Positions 17,301 to 25,707 are shown, numbered from the stretch's first letter. The stretch: 64,000 nt of DNA from Nostoc foliaceum FACHB-393 (GCF_014698505.1 NZ_JACJTD010000004.1:124001-188000); one strand, 5' to 3'. The notes: generated from the sequence alone by a model not told the origin. A program made the numbers and translations.

Positions 17301-19934
17301 GAAGCTTCTGATTCAGTCGATATCAGTCAAGAAGTGTTAGATACTGAGGGTAATAATTTAGAAACTACCTTTGAGTTTACAGAAAATCCAGCTTTTGAAG
17401 GTACAGGACTGGGTTTTACAAATGATTTATTGTCTCCAAAAACTGCTCTGCCAGAAGCAGAAAACCAGGAAAAATTAGGAGAAAACACAGCAGAAATTGA
17501 CTTACAGCCTGTCAATAACTTCACACAAACGGTTATTCAGGAAGCTGTAGAAACCGATTTGTGGGATTTAGGAAAGACATCTGAAACTGTAGTAGTCTCA
17601 GAAAGCGAAAATGCTATTGTTGCCTCAACTGAAGAATTGGTAACGACAGAAACCGTTGAAGTAGTTGCTTCAGAAGATGAATTTGCAGATTTAGAAGCAT
17701 TACTAGGAGAAGAAGTAGCACTTAACCCCAAAGTTACGTCAATACCAGAAGTAGATTTTACAGCCCTAGAAGAATTGCTCGGTACAGATAAAGACAGCGA
17801 TGTCTACGACGGGCTACACCCACGCCAGCCCTTCAACACTCAACCAGTCTTGGCGAAAAATGTCATTCCATCACCAGGCATAGATGAATTTGGTGACTTG
17901 GAGAAGTTGCTGGCAGAAGCAGATCAAACAATATCTCATTCACCAGTAGCAAAATCCAACACCAGCAAAGCTCCCCGTCCCTCTACTCGTCGGGCTGCGA
18001 GATTTGAAGAAACGATGAAGGTTCCAGTTAAGCAACTGGACGATATGAGTAATTTAGTTGGGGAGTTGGTGGTAAATCGCAATACCTTAGAGCAGGATCA
18101 TGAACGGCTGCGGCAGTCATTAGATAACTTACTGATTCAGGTACAGCAACTCTCGGATGTGGGCGCAAGGATGCAAGAGTTGTACGAGCGATCGCTATTA
18201 GAAGCTTCTCTGTTAGCTGGGCGCAAAAAGAAAGACTCCGGCTTCCAAGCACCTGATTCGAATGCCGATAGGGGTTTTAGCGAATTAGAAATGGATCGTT
18301 TTACTCCCTTCCATACACTATCCCAGCAGATGATTGAACGCATTGTGCGAGTCCGTGAGTCGGCAAGTGACATTGATTTCGTTACCGAAGAAACCGAGCG
18401 GGTAGCAAGGCAGTTCCGCCAAGTAACCACCCAGCTACAAGAGGGACTAACAAGAGCGCGAATGGTGCCTTTTGCCCAAACTATCGATCGCTGGCGGCGA
18501 GGAGTGCGCGACAACGCCATCAAGTGTGGCAAGCAAGTGGAGTTGGTGATCGAAGGTGGTGATACCTTAATTGACAAGATGATTTTGGATCATCTGACCG
18601 ATCCGTTAACTCATATGCTGAATAATGCGATCGCTCACGGTATTGAAACGCCAGAAGAACGACAAGCTGCTGGTAAACCACCCGTAGGAATCATTACTAT
18701 CCGTGCCTTCCACCAAGGAAACCAAACGATCATTTCCGTAGGCGATGATGGTGCTGGTATCGATTCAGCAAAGGTTAAAGCGAAGGCGGTGAAGATTGGC
18801 ATGATTACGGAAGCGCAAGCAAAAGCCATGTCTCGTCTGGAAGTCTATGATCTGTTGTTCCAGTCTGGTTTTACGATTAAAGACCAGGCAGATGAAATTT
18901 CTGGTCGTGGTGTGGGTATGGACGTAGTGCGCTCCGAGATTAGCGAAATCCGTGGGACAGTGAACACCGATTCTGCGATCGGTAAGGGAACCACCTTCAC
19001 CATCCGTCTGCCACTGACTCTGAGTATTTGTAAAGCTCTCTGCTGCGTCTCTGATCGATCTAGAATTGCTTTCCCGATGGACGGTGTAGAAGATACGCTG
19101 GATATACCAGTCAAAAATATTCAGCACGATGCCAATGGGCAATCATTTATTTCCTGGCGCGATACGGTGTTGCCATTCCGTCCTCTGAAGGAACTTTTAA
19201 CCTTCAATCGCCAGATTAGTCGCGGTAATGTCTATGGCGGCACCAGAGATGATGATATGGTTTCTGTGGTCGTCGTGCGATCGGCAAATACCCTAATTGC
19301 TCTACAGATTGACCTAGTGTTAAGTGAGCAAGAAATTGTAATTAAGCAATTTGAAGGCCCAGCACCTAAACCCATTGGTGTAGCTGGTGCTACAGTCCTT
19401 GGTGATGGTCGCATTATGCCCATTGCTGATGTGCTGGAAATAATTGACATCTTCCAGGGACGGATTTCTACACAAATTGGTGGCAATTCTTGGCAACAGA
19501 AAGGGATTCCCGTAGACACCTCTCCTACGAAGATTGACCCGACAGTGCTGATCGTCGATGACTCAATTACAGTCCGAGAATTGCTCTCCTTAACATTTAA
19601 CAAGGCAGGTTATCGCGTAGAACAGGCGCGTGACGGACAGGAAGCTTGGGATAAACTGCGCTCTGGTCTGCCTTGCGATATCGTATTTTGTGACATCGAA
19701 ATGCCCCGCTGCGATGGTCTGGAATTACTCTCTCGCATTCAGAAAGACTCTAACCTCAACCACCTACCGATCGCTATGCTCACCTCTCGCGGTGCAGACA
19801 AGCACAGACAAATAGCAGCTCAACTCGGTGCTAGTGGCTACTTTACCAAGCCCTATCTCGAAGAAGCTCTACTTGAAGCTGCGGCGCGGATGTTGAAAGG
19901 GGAGAAACTTGTTAGCACTACAAGTAATGTTTAG
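14358..19934 (+). CDS. hmpE: Giant hybrid CheA histidine kinase of the hmp locus
   Basis: At 1858 residues this is about three times a typical CheA. Order: an Hpt domain with phospho-His49 (FRAAHSIKGG); a second helical region (about 210-320); a very long acidic low-complexity linker (about 330-1190) with three 60-residue repeats; a dimerisation part (about 1205-1390); the ATP-binding core with NNAIAHGIETPEERQ, VGDDGAGID and GRGVGMDVV; a CheW-like P5 domain (about 1550-1715); and a receiver domain with IVFCDIEMPRCDG (Asp near 1778). It should phosphorylate HmpB and HmpA and its own receiver under control of HmpC/HmpD. The ATG at 14358 gives the expected Hpt N-terminus. Confidence 0.92.
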   Translation: MLPEQQQRILGYFIEEARDHLNTIEQGLLNLEGTLNDPEMISEVFRAAHSIKGGAAMLGLTSIQHTSHRLEDCFKVLKEHPVQVDQKLESLFLGVSDTLKVLLEHLSGPFGLSEDAANTLMSETEPVFQWLNQHLELLVEQGNSGVTSSTDATELHTTSVENVSTLTELFLRRDIPSVTEDAHQESPETSFSIIPQQVQSPVTAKENNNWGEFQAQVLQRLREMLQLFKQTTTSSTRQNLQQCCYQLVRLGETWKLSKWCVLCQAAASAIGNPENTYLTLAKIVITEIKQAQELVLQGREAEIAISQQLEALLSFAEIELLEITPDLFDEQSAVLTESSTVSERVLSGNTESLAQTTEELNLDDHTSDDSYLQQRTPLNAATHTSFTFTTHDEAHPISSNLDPNGPEVGIAELNTLADLFEGDTPELDESWHQEETLDVATDDFGIDFSSTDAEDAHSDLSDLLSFDEDTSNEQHLTTTATTEDLSLLFGDNFLEKENSESQNQETSATTLELSDINVLDINLDSSSQDLQEFIDISSDINLPPNVNKNDVVEDFLTLALDNDAELLPTGEVTQPETEALASVELSTNQQNSLDKLFLETRNANWVEEITSSDYIELPQQTGLSLDNLFAEMEEQILLPTTEPELGDLFDTSPATAPEFSQSENDLSNFWNQETTEEEDEFDSLIEQNVERALEESLFAAADDIFADSQQPIPSAITSFDIEEDFDINFQHQEQLDLIFSSDSGDDLFDELAPSNSTIFPAINDSVQPSMLETPLFSQHPEEEILRSQQPFVPEFTNQPLDISAVDLELNSFSAFDENTNENPQLLFENVATDSTYIQMETTDNTVDELSATENSLDISFGETSDSASPQVQPDDLFGFNENPHLLFEDVATDSTYIQMETTDNTVDELSATENSLDISFGETSDSASPQVQPDDLFGFNENPHLLFEDVATDSTYIQMETTDNTVDELSATENSLDISFSEASDSVDISQEVLDTEGNNLETTFEFTENPAFEGTGLGFTNDLLSPKTALPEAENQEKLGENTAEIDLQPVNNFTQTVIQEAVETDLWDLGKTSETVVVSESENAIVASTEELVTTETVEVVASEDEFADLEALLGEEVALNPKVTSIPEVDFTALEELLGTDKDSDVYDGLHPRQPFNTQPVLAKNVIPSPGIDEFGDLEKLLAEADQTISHSPVAKSNTSKAPRPSTRRAARFEETMKVPVKQLDDMSNLVGELVVNRNTLEQDHERLRQSLDNLLIQVQQLSDVGARMQELYERSLLEASLLAGRKKKDSGFQAPDSNADRGFSELEMDRFTPFHTLSQQMIERIVRVRESASDIDFVTEETERVARQFRQVTTQLQEGLTRARMVPFAQTIDRWRRGVRDNAIKCGKQVELVIEGGDTLIDKMILDHLTDPLTHMLNNAIAHGIETPEERQAAGKPPVGIITIRAFHQGNQTIISVGDDGAGIDSAKVKAKAVKIGMITEAQAKAMSRLEVYDLLFQSGFTIKDQADEISGRGVGMDVVRSEISEIRGTVNTDSAIGKGTTFTIRLPLTLSICKALCCVSDRSRIAFPMDGVEDTLDIPVKNIQHDANGQSFISWRDTVLPFRPLKELLTFNRQISRGNVYGGTRDDDMVSVVVVRSANTLIALQIDLVLSEQEIVIKQFEGPAPKPIGVAGATVLGDGRIMPIADVLEIIDIFQGRISTQIGGNSWQQKGIPVDTSPTKIDPTVLIVDDSITVRELLSLTFNKAGYRVEQARDGQEAWDKLRSGLPCDIVFCDIEMPRCDGLELLSRIQKDSNLNHLPIAMLTSRGADKHRQIAAQLGASGYFTKPYLEEALLEAAARMLKGEKLVSTTSNV
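16815..17316. repeat. 180-bp in-frame repeat, almost three copies, inside hmpE
   Basis: Units begin at 16815, 16995 and 17175, exactly 180 bp apart, each starting AATGAAAATCCCCA. The second and third are identical over long stretches, while the first differs at a few bases and the third diverges after about 17300. They encode 60-residue acidic units starting NENPHLLFEDVATD. The near identity implies a very recent duplication within the CheA linker. Confidence 0.92.
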
Positions 19935-19944
19935 TAATTGACAC

Positions 19945-19967
19945 TCCCACCCCTTGAAAGGGTGGGA
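19945..19967. terminator. Hairpin after hmpE (TCCCACCC / GGGTGGGA)
   Basis: An 8-bp perfect stem with a 7-base loop begins 11 bases after the hmpE stop. There is no T-run directly after it, only ATTCTTGGTTT. The flanking words TTGACACTCCCACCCCTT and GGGTGGGATTCTTGG resemble the ends of IS200/IS605-type elements in cyanobacteria, so it may be an element scar that now serves as a terminator. Confidence 0.5.
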
Positions 19968-21007
19968 TTCTTGGTTTACCGATGTGACTTGTCTCAACTA
20001 AATATTAAGCAAGACTGCGGCTAAAGCGCTAACCTAAGCATATTGGAACTTGTATTAGTGTAATCAAGCCAGCAAAGGGATTTTGCCAGTTCTCTATGCA
20101 TGATCGGCACAAAGCTGGGTAGTTCACTTTTTGCATATATTAAGGGCAAATGCTTCAGCTAGTTCTTCGACAGGCTGCTAGTGATGAATAAAAAATAATT
20201 ACTCAGTTTGAATAAATAATCGAAATATACTATATATACATTTTATTTAGCAAAACCAAACTAAGATAAGGATCTTTCCCAATTTCTGTGCTTTACTTCA
20301 GTACAACTTTTTGAGGATAATCCCAAAATAGCTGAAAATATTGCCTAAATGGCAACATTGCACTGCTGAGTTTAGGTATTGTCAGTGTTGAGTTTATCTA
20401 TTGTGGATTCTACACTCAGACTTGTCTATTAATTACGTAAAGTTTGTATAAAGGACTATAACTAACCTGCTTTTAATACTGGATCTCAAATTTGCACTGT
20501 CATCTGCTCAACTTTATATATACAGAAGGGGGAAATTTGGTATATTTAATCATTTTCCTATACCAAAATCTACGTTAGAAAGAGAATAGATGAAACATCT
20601 AAGCAAGAACTATTATAACGATGCAAAACTACGTTATAGTCTGTTCTAGCTGTGAATTTCGCTGCACATCGCCAATAAAAGCCAAATATGTAACTTTTCT
20701 GTAGTTGACTAGTGCTAGATTTAAGTTACTCTTAAAGCGGAACGCTTCCTGTAAGAATCTACCCTGACAGAAGTGTATAAAGATATAGTTAAATTTAGCA
20801 ATTCTGTCCGAGATTTTTAATTTGCAAACTGAATAGTTTGATACGGCGCTCAAAACTCTGATCTACTACCCTAAACAAGGTAGTCAATTAACGACTCAAT
20901 ATCATCTGTCTGGTAATTGTAATGAATAGTTTACAATACCAATGGATGAGAAAATCTAAAGAAAATATAAAAGAAACTCAAATGACTGTGGTGTCTGGAG
21001 GACAAAA
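19968..21007. other. Gene-free stretch of about 1.04 kb
   Basis: I find no open frame with a ribosome binding site or recognisable product here. The DNA is A+T-rich and lacks the usual small palindromes. A Shine-Dalgarno GGAGGA at its right end belongs to the DUF1815 gene. A noncoding RNA, long leader or eroded gene is possible but not visible. Confidence 0.5.
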
Positions 21008-21352
21008 GTGTTTCTGAGACTAGCACATCAACATCGACAATTCGTCCAAGACTTGGTAATGAACCTGCAAGCCTTGGCGGTTGTATTAGAGCGGCGCGGC
21101 TATCCTGCGTCCTGTTACACCTGTGGCGACCAAATGAATAGTGCTTCGTTTATGGTTAGCTTAGGTGATAACCATCTGATTCGTTTTTTAGTGTCCGATT
21201 ACGGGATTACTTGGACGGAAATGCGGGATGACCGCGAATTAATGAAGCTAGAAGGTGCGGAGGCAATTAGCCAACTAGACGAACTGGCTGATCTTGTCAA
21301 GCAATCTATGCAAACCGATACAGGCTCTAAAACTCTTGCCAAGAAGTATTAA
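21008..21352 (+). CDS. DUF1815 family protein
   Basis: The 114-residue protein is strongly conserved in cyanobacteria and I recognise it as the DUF1815 family from FVQDLVMNLQALAVVLERRG, CYTCGDQMNSASFMVSLG and FLVSDYGITWTEMRD. Its function is unknown. A CxxC pair (YTCGD, preceded by a cysteine) is present. The start is GTG at 21008, with GGAGGA 6 bases upstream. The N- and C-termini show no signal peptide or membrane span, so it is probably cytosolic. It stands alone between the large gene-free region and a repeat-rich gap. Confidence 0.82.
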   Translation: MFLRLAHQHRQFVQDLVMNLQALAVVLERRGYPASCYTCGDQMNSASFMVSLGDNHLIRFLVSDYGITWTEMRDDRELMKLEGAEAISQLDELADLVKQSMQTDTGSKTLAKKY

Positions 21353-21611
21353 GGTTCCAAAGGTCGATCGCAAATTAGAAATTGATTATCGGTAATTGGT
21401 AATGATGGCTTAGTTAGCGATCGCTCTTAACCTATTCTCCATAAATATTAAGTGATTGGCTCGTGGCTGGCCCATCGCATATTTTTTGGTATCTGCTAAA
21501 ACCTTGCGAACCGGATTTTGAGCCTTTAGATGGAAGCTGTTAAAAGGCACCAAATTTAGCGATTGGGTAATTGTGCGCTCCTCTTTTCCCAAAATTTCAT
21601 CAAAATGCGAT

Positions 21612-21698
21612 AACTTCTCTACGTTCGCGCAGCGTGTCGCAGACAGACGCTCTTGCTAGCTCGCTTCCCCGTAGGGGTACGTTAAGCTCCGCTAACAC
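21612..21698. repeat. Palindromic Nostoc-type repeat cluster
   Basis: The stretch CTCTACGTTCGCGCAGCGTG, followed by CAGACAGACGCTCTTGCTAG and CCCCGTAGGGGTACG, belongs to the GC-rich palindromic repeats common in Nostoc genomes. The inner CCCCGTAGGGG is a perfect hairpin. Similar words recur at 44280-44355 and 43085-43135. Confidence 0.6.
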
Positions 21699-21732
21699 AG
21701 TTTTAGTTAATTATGTCTATAATTTTTGCAGC

Positions 21733-21788
21733 AGCGATCGCCATTACCGGATTTTACAATAGCGATCGCCATTACCGGATTTTACAAT
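21733..21788. repeat. Perfect tandem duplication of 28 bp carrying HIP1
   Basis: Two identical adjacent copies of a 28-bp unit beginning AGCGATCGCCATTACCGG and ending TTTTACAAT. Each includes a HIP1 octamer. The duplication lies 45 bp from the stop of the CHAT gene at 21833. Confidence 0.92.
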
Positions 21789-21832
21789 TGATACATTAGC
21801 CACAAACTTGAAAAAGACATTCTCTGGCAAAG

Positions 21833-23902
21833 CTAAAGTCCATTGCCAATCAAAATAAAGGGTGCCCAATAGTATGGGTGACTAAAGCTACTAACTGCTG
21901 CTACAGGTGCATTGTGACTTAGAGACTTCCTGTCTCCAGTAATTAATGAGACTTGGGCTTGTCGTAAAGCTTCAGTTTTAGTCAGCTTATCGGTAGATAA
22001 GATACCATAAAAAGCACTCATGAGTGCTTGTGTACCACCATCATCCACAGACCACAACGAGGCGATCGCAGCTCTTGCGCCGGTTTGTTGCATTTGATAG
22101 CCAAAGCCCAAAATTTCCTCACCGTTACCCAACTTGCCTCCCAAGCCGGTTTCACAGGCGCTCAACACTACCAAATCTACATTGGGGAGTGACCAAGTGG
22201 CGACATTTCTAAAGTTAACGCGATCGCCATTCCCAAATAAAATAAACGAATCTTCTGGTTTACCCACGACAAAGGCTGCATGAGTCGCTAAATGGACAAT
22301 TGTATAGTCATCCATTTGGGGTACAGCGACTTTGGGACTAAAGGCATCGTCTAAAAGCTTCGTAGTTTCAGGAACCGCAGCTGCTAGACTTTCGACCTCC
22401 CGCGTTGCAAAGGGTAAGCCAGCGAAAGCAACTTGCCGATTACCAACTTTGATTTGATAATTACCTTTAGTAAAAGCGCCGGCTAAAACCCGTAAAGTAG
22501 ATTGTTGTGGGGTGTTTAAGTTAGTCAGGCTGGCAGATGTAATGTGATTGACACTGAAACGCTGCACTAGCCATTGTTTACCATCATATAAAGCAGTTAA
22601 AGGAATGTAGCGTAACTGGTCATCTGGAGCGTAAATCAGAGTTTGTGTACCTGATAGCTTCAGGTCTTTTTCTATTGGTTTAATTAGCCAGTCATACAAT
22701 TGGCGTGCAGGTGCTTTGATATTTCGACTGGGATTGATTAAAGCTTGGCGGAAAGTACCAATTGTTTGATGAAGGTTTTCGCGTTTTACAGCAACGGTGC
22801 GATGAATTGGTGGAGATTCAGGAGTTACCAATACCAATTCCAAACTATCTTTTAAAATCAGTGGGTAGATTAGTGCCGATTTTTGAGGTAATCGCGCCAA
22901 ATTATCCCGAAGTTCATTGAGACTCTCCAATTCCAAATTTTGCCGCCTAGCTGTACGGCTAATTTGCTCTATCTGTGCTTTTACTGAAGGACTATTGATA
23001 AATTCGTTAAATCCATCCAAGAGTTGCTGTTGATTTAGGACTAATTGCTCGATGCGTTGTTTCTGTTGGAGCGATCGCTCTTTGGGGGAAATCTTCCGTA
23101 ATGTCGTCAGTTCTTTACCCAGCACAACAGCATTATCCACACTTTGATCCAACTTTTGTTTAATTGGTTTTTCTGTTGCCGCTATATTAATACCTTTGGC
23201 AGTACGTTGATTACCTGACACATTCTGGAGATATTCCTCTAGTTCTTCAACTTTGAGTAAATCCATTGTCCTTTGTGCTTCAGCAACACGTTCCTGTTTG
23301 AGCAATCGTTCACCCAAAATGCGATAAGTCTGGCTAACAGTTATGCTGTAAGCATCTGGTTGTGGCGCACTCAGTGCTGACGGTTTCAAGCGAGCTTTCT
23401 CACGATTAATCAAGCAGTGCTTGTAGAAAAAAATTGCTAACTCTGGTTTGTTTTGGATATCAAATAAGTAACCTATGTTACTGTAGGTTTTGCCAAGTTG
23501 AACGAGATCCCCAAGTTCTTTGTTAATTAATATTGCTTGCTGATAGGATTGAAGTGCTTCGTGATACTTTTTTTGACTTTGGTAGATTCTGCCAATATTA
23601 TTGAATGTTACTGCTTCCCAAGAGCGCTCTCCAAGTTCTCTAGTTAGGGCTAATGCTTTCTGTAATATCTGCAACGCTTCTTGCGATTGACCTTGACGAG
23701 ATTCTTTGATAGCTTCTTCATTGAGCCTTGCAATTTCTGAAAGCTGATTATTGTTGGGTAAAGCTTGAGCTTTTTCTCCAGAGTTGTACCTCAACCTTGC
23801 ATTTCTGCTTACCTGGTTATTGTCTGGATACACCATCCCAAAACCTAGTAAACTAAGTAGTGTCAAAGTAACAACACTCACATACCGGAGATTAGGCTGC
23901 AT
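21833..23902 (-). CDS. Exported TPR-CHAT domain protein
   Basis: The 689-residue protein starts with a hydrophobic segment (residues 8-24, VSVVTLTLLSLLGFGMV) that looks like a signal peptide or anchor. TPRs follow (about 55-170), then a helical middle part, then a CHAT peptidase-like domain (about 390-689) with the histidine in HLATHAAF (about 541) and cysteine in LSACETG (Cys583). This TPR-CHAT form is abundant in filamentous cyanobacteria; substrates are unknown. GGGAG upstream of the ATG at 23902 supports the start. A thioesterase gene diverges from it. Unlike the protein at 998 it has no NTPase domain and is probably outside the cytoplasm. Confidence 0.88.
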   Translation of the reverse strand: MQPNLRYVSVVTLTLLSLLGFGMVYPDNNQVSRNARLRYNSGEKAQALPNNNQLSEIARLNEEAIKESRQGQSQEALQILQKALALTRELGERSWEAVTFNNIGRIYQSQKKYHEALQSYQQAILINKELGDLVQLGKTYSNIGYLFDIQNKPELAIFFYKHCLINREKARLKPSALSAPQPDAYSITVSQTYRILGERLLKQERVAEAQRTMDLLKVEELEEYLQNVSGNQRTAKGINIAATEKPIKQKLDQSVDNAVVLGKELTTLRKISPKERSLQQKQRIEQLVLNQQQLLDGFNEFINSPSVKAQIEQISRTARRQNLELESLNELRDNLARLPQKSALIYPLILKDSLELVLVTPESPPIHRTVAVKRENLHQTIGTFRQALINPSRNIKAPARQLYDWLIKPIEKDLKLSGTQTLIYAPDDQLRYIPLTALYDGKQWLVQRFSVNHITSASLTNLNTPQQSTLRVLAGAFTKGNYQIKVGNRQVAFAGLPFATREVESLAAAVPETTKLLDDAFSPKVAVPQMDDYTIVHLATHAAFVVGKPEDSFILFGNGDRVNFRNVATWSLPNVDLVVLSACETGLGGKLGNGEEILGFGYQMQQTGARAAIASLWSVDDGGTQALMSAFYGILSTDKLTKTEALRQAQVSLITGDRKSLSHNAPVAAVSSFSHPYYWAPFILIGNGL

Positions 23903-24018
23903 AACAAAACACTCCCTATACTCGGAAGTGTAAATATTAAATCAAGAAGTCAGGCAACGCAATTAATTTTTATGCTATTCAATAATTTGGAAAATTTATA
24001 GGTGCTGAGAATTTGAAC

Positions 24019-24519
24019 ATGTCAGAAGAAAAACCCAGCCAACCAAAACTACCACCAACCAGCGCCCTTGACAATCCATCAAGTCATGAATTTGGGAATT
24101 GGTTTGAATATCCTGTCAGAGTGCAACCTCACCACACTGACTATGCAGGTGTTGTCTGGCACGGTTCCTATATAGCTTGGATGGAAGAAGCGCGGAATGA
24201 ATGCTTGCGATCTATAGGGATTGAATTTGCTGATTTAGCCGCTATAGGTTGCGATTTACCAGTTGTAGAACTGTCGGTGCGCTATCACCGTTCAATTCAA
24301 TTGGGTATGGCAGTGGTGGTAAAAACGCGCATGGCTGAGGTGACTGGCGTCCGAATCAATTGGGATTATGCCATTGTCTCAACTGATGGACAACAATTGT
24401 ACGTCACTGCCAAGGTGACTTTAGTCGCTTTAGATCGCGAAAGAGGCAAGATTATGCGTCAGTTACCACCGAGTTTTAAGGATGCATTTGCTAAAATTTC
24501 AGCATTAAATAATAATTGA
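24019..24519 (+). CDS. Acyl-CoA thioesterase, 4HBT (YbgC-like) family
   Basis: A 166-residue hotdog-fold protein. After an unstructured 30-residue start, residues 31-150 show FEYPVRVQPHHTDYAGVVWH, with the catalytic-type aspartate in HTDYAGVV, then GSYIAWMEEARNE and a strand-rich half ending in TLVALDRERGK. This is the 4-hydroxybenzoyl-CoA/YbgC thioesterase pattern. The substrate cannot be inferred; DHNA-CoA hydrolase in phylloquinone synthesis belongs to the same superfamily but looks different. I prefer the ATG at 24019 over a TTG two codons upstream. A clear hairpin follows the gene. Confidence 0.88.
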   Translation: MSEEKPSQPKLPPTSALDNPSSHEFGNWFEYPVRVQPHHTDYAGVVWHGSYIAWMEEARNECLRSIGIEFADLAAIGCDLPVVELSVRYHRSIQLGMAVVVKTRMAEVTGVRINWDYAIVSTDGQQLYVTAKVTLVALDRERGKIMRQLPPSFKDAFAKISALNNN

Positions 24520-24581
24520 ACAACAAAGGTTACAGACAAGATTTGCTTGAATGTTGAAAATTTTATTTGTTCATTTTTTGT

Positions 24582-24620
24582 AATTCACCTTCATCAAAAA
24601 AGGTGAATTTTTAATTTTTT
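24582..24620. terminator. Bidirectional terminator between convergent genes
   Basis: AATTCACCTT pairs perfectly with AAGGTGAATT across an 8-base loop, followed on the plus strand by a T-rich tail (TTTTTAATTTTTT) and preceded by TTTTTTG on the other side. It separates the thioesterase gene from the convergent small membrane protein gene. Confidence 0.8.
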
Positions 24621-24816
24621 ACTTGCCGTTTTGGAACTGCGATATAGTTTGCGTAAACTGCGTTATATGATGCCAAATATCTTGTGGGGTAATGCCAAAA
24701 CCAATGTTTAATAAAATCAGGATTGCAGCAAGAGTTAATGCATTGCTAACGGTTGCTTTCAACAACTTCCACAATATTATAAAGATAATCCAGGCTACAA
24801 TCAACGTAGCAATCAT
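24619..24816 (-). CDS. Small membrane protein, unknown function
   Basis: A 65-residue protein with two hydrophobic helices (about 1-20, IATLIVAWIIFIILWKLL, and 25-44, NALTLAAILILLNIGFGI) and a polar tail with QDIWHHITQFTQTISQF. I took the ATG at 24816, which has AAGGAA about 11 bases upstream; a TTG seven codons earlier overlaps that site. I do not recognise a named family. It shares the terminator with the thioesterase gene. Confidence 0.6.
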   Translation of the reverse strand: MIATLIVAWIIFIILWKLLKATVSNALTLAAILILLNIGFGITPQDIWHHITQFTQTISQFQNGK

Positions 24817-25128
24817 AATGTAGAAATTCCTTAACAATAGCCCTTACCTGAAAAGGTCTTTATTCAGAAAGGGGAAGTTTTTATCTGAAATTAAAAATTA
24901 CTAGTACTAAAGCTAATAGACCTAATTTGGAATAGATACTAAAGCTAAAATTTTTTAACTGTACCAATGCTATTTTACCTGAAAACGAGACAAGGATTCA
25001 GATAAGAGGCAACTTATTTGGCAATTTGGCAGAATTATTAAAAAGATTTTTTATTGATATTTCTGTATAAATAATTACAGTATAAAAAAGTTTTATTTTT
25101 GGAAGGATACAGTAACGCTATTTGATTT

Positions 25129-25572
25129 ATGAGAATCAAAAGGCTTAGAGTAGAGTGTATGGTCACAAAAATTTATACAAAAGTTGGAAAGTTTTATAGC
25201 ATGGCATATTTAGGGTTGGTTGCCCTAGGTTTTGCAGCTAATGCAATAATTTGGATTATGATAGCTCGAAATAATACTGCTGGGAATGAGATATCTTTTA
25301 CAACAATATTTTTTCTGGCGATCGCTACTTTAGTGACAGTTGCCACAATAGTTGGAATATTTAAAGAAAAGGTGTGGGCAAAATGGATTACAATTGCGAT
25401 CTATAGTTGGTATATTTTTGGTATTACTCAGACAATCATCAGCGTATATTTATCAGGCTCATCTGTAATATCTAGAACGTCCTTTAAAGTAATACATTTA
25501 ATCGCTTTAATTCTTCCAGTTTTAGGAATTGTTTTGTTATTACAAAAGCCAAAAACAAATGTCTCTAGTTAA
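25129..25572 (+). CDS. Four-helix membrane protein, unknown function
   Basis: A 147-residue protein with four predicted spans: about 26-46 (YLGLVALGFAANAIIWIMIA), 60-80, 88-110 (WITIAIYSWYIFGITQTIIS) and 122-142. The N-terminal 12 residues are basic; an internal ATG at residue 11 (25159) is an alternative start. No catalytic motif is visible and I do not recognise the family. The 290 bp before it are A+T-rich without other features. Confidence 0.6.
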   Translation: MRIKRLRVECMVTKIYTKVGKFYSMAYLGLVALGFAANAIIWIMIARNNTAGNEISFTTIFFLAIATLVTVATIVGIFKEKVWAKWITIAIYSWYIFGITQTIISVYLSGSSVISRTSFKVIHLIALILPVLGIVLLLQKPKTNVSS

Positions 25573-25586
25573 TCAATAGCTATCTC

Positions 25587-25707
25587 ATATCATGTCCGGT
25601 AAAAGACTTATCATTAAAACCGCAGGGGGCAGGGGGCAGGGGGAAAGAGAGTTTTAAGATTTTTGCATAGATGCCCTGAATAATAACTAATTAAGCGGAC
25701 ATGATAT
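25587..25707. mobile_element. MITE-like element with ATATCATGTCCG terminal inverted repeats
   Basis: ATATCATGTCCG at the left end and CGGACATGATAT at the right are perfect 12-bp inverted copies, 121 bp apart end to end. The interior carries an A-rich stretch, a GCAGGGGGCAGGGGGCAGGG tract and no reading frame. This is the structure of a miniature inverted-repeat element moved by a transposase supplied elsewhere. Confidence 0.75.

Noticed and set aside
20629..20853. 74-codon minus-strand frame in the gene-free kilobase
   Set aside because: No ribosome binding site or recognisable sequence, and A+T-rich DNA gives such frames by chance.
21410..21592. 60-codon minus-strand frame starting at a TTG
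   Set aside because: Protein-like composition, but no ribosome binding site, no family and it lies in a repeat-rich gap; evidence too weak for a gene.
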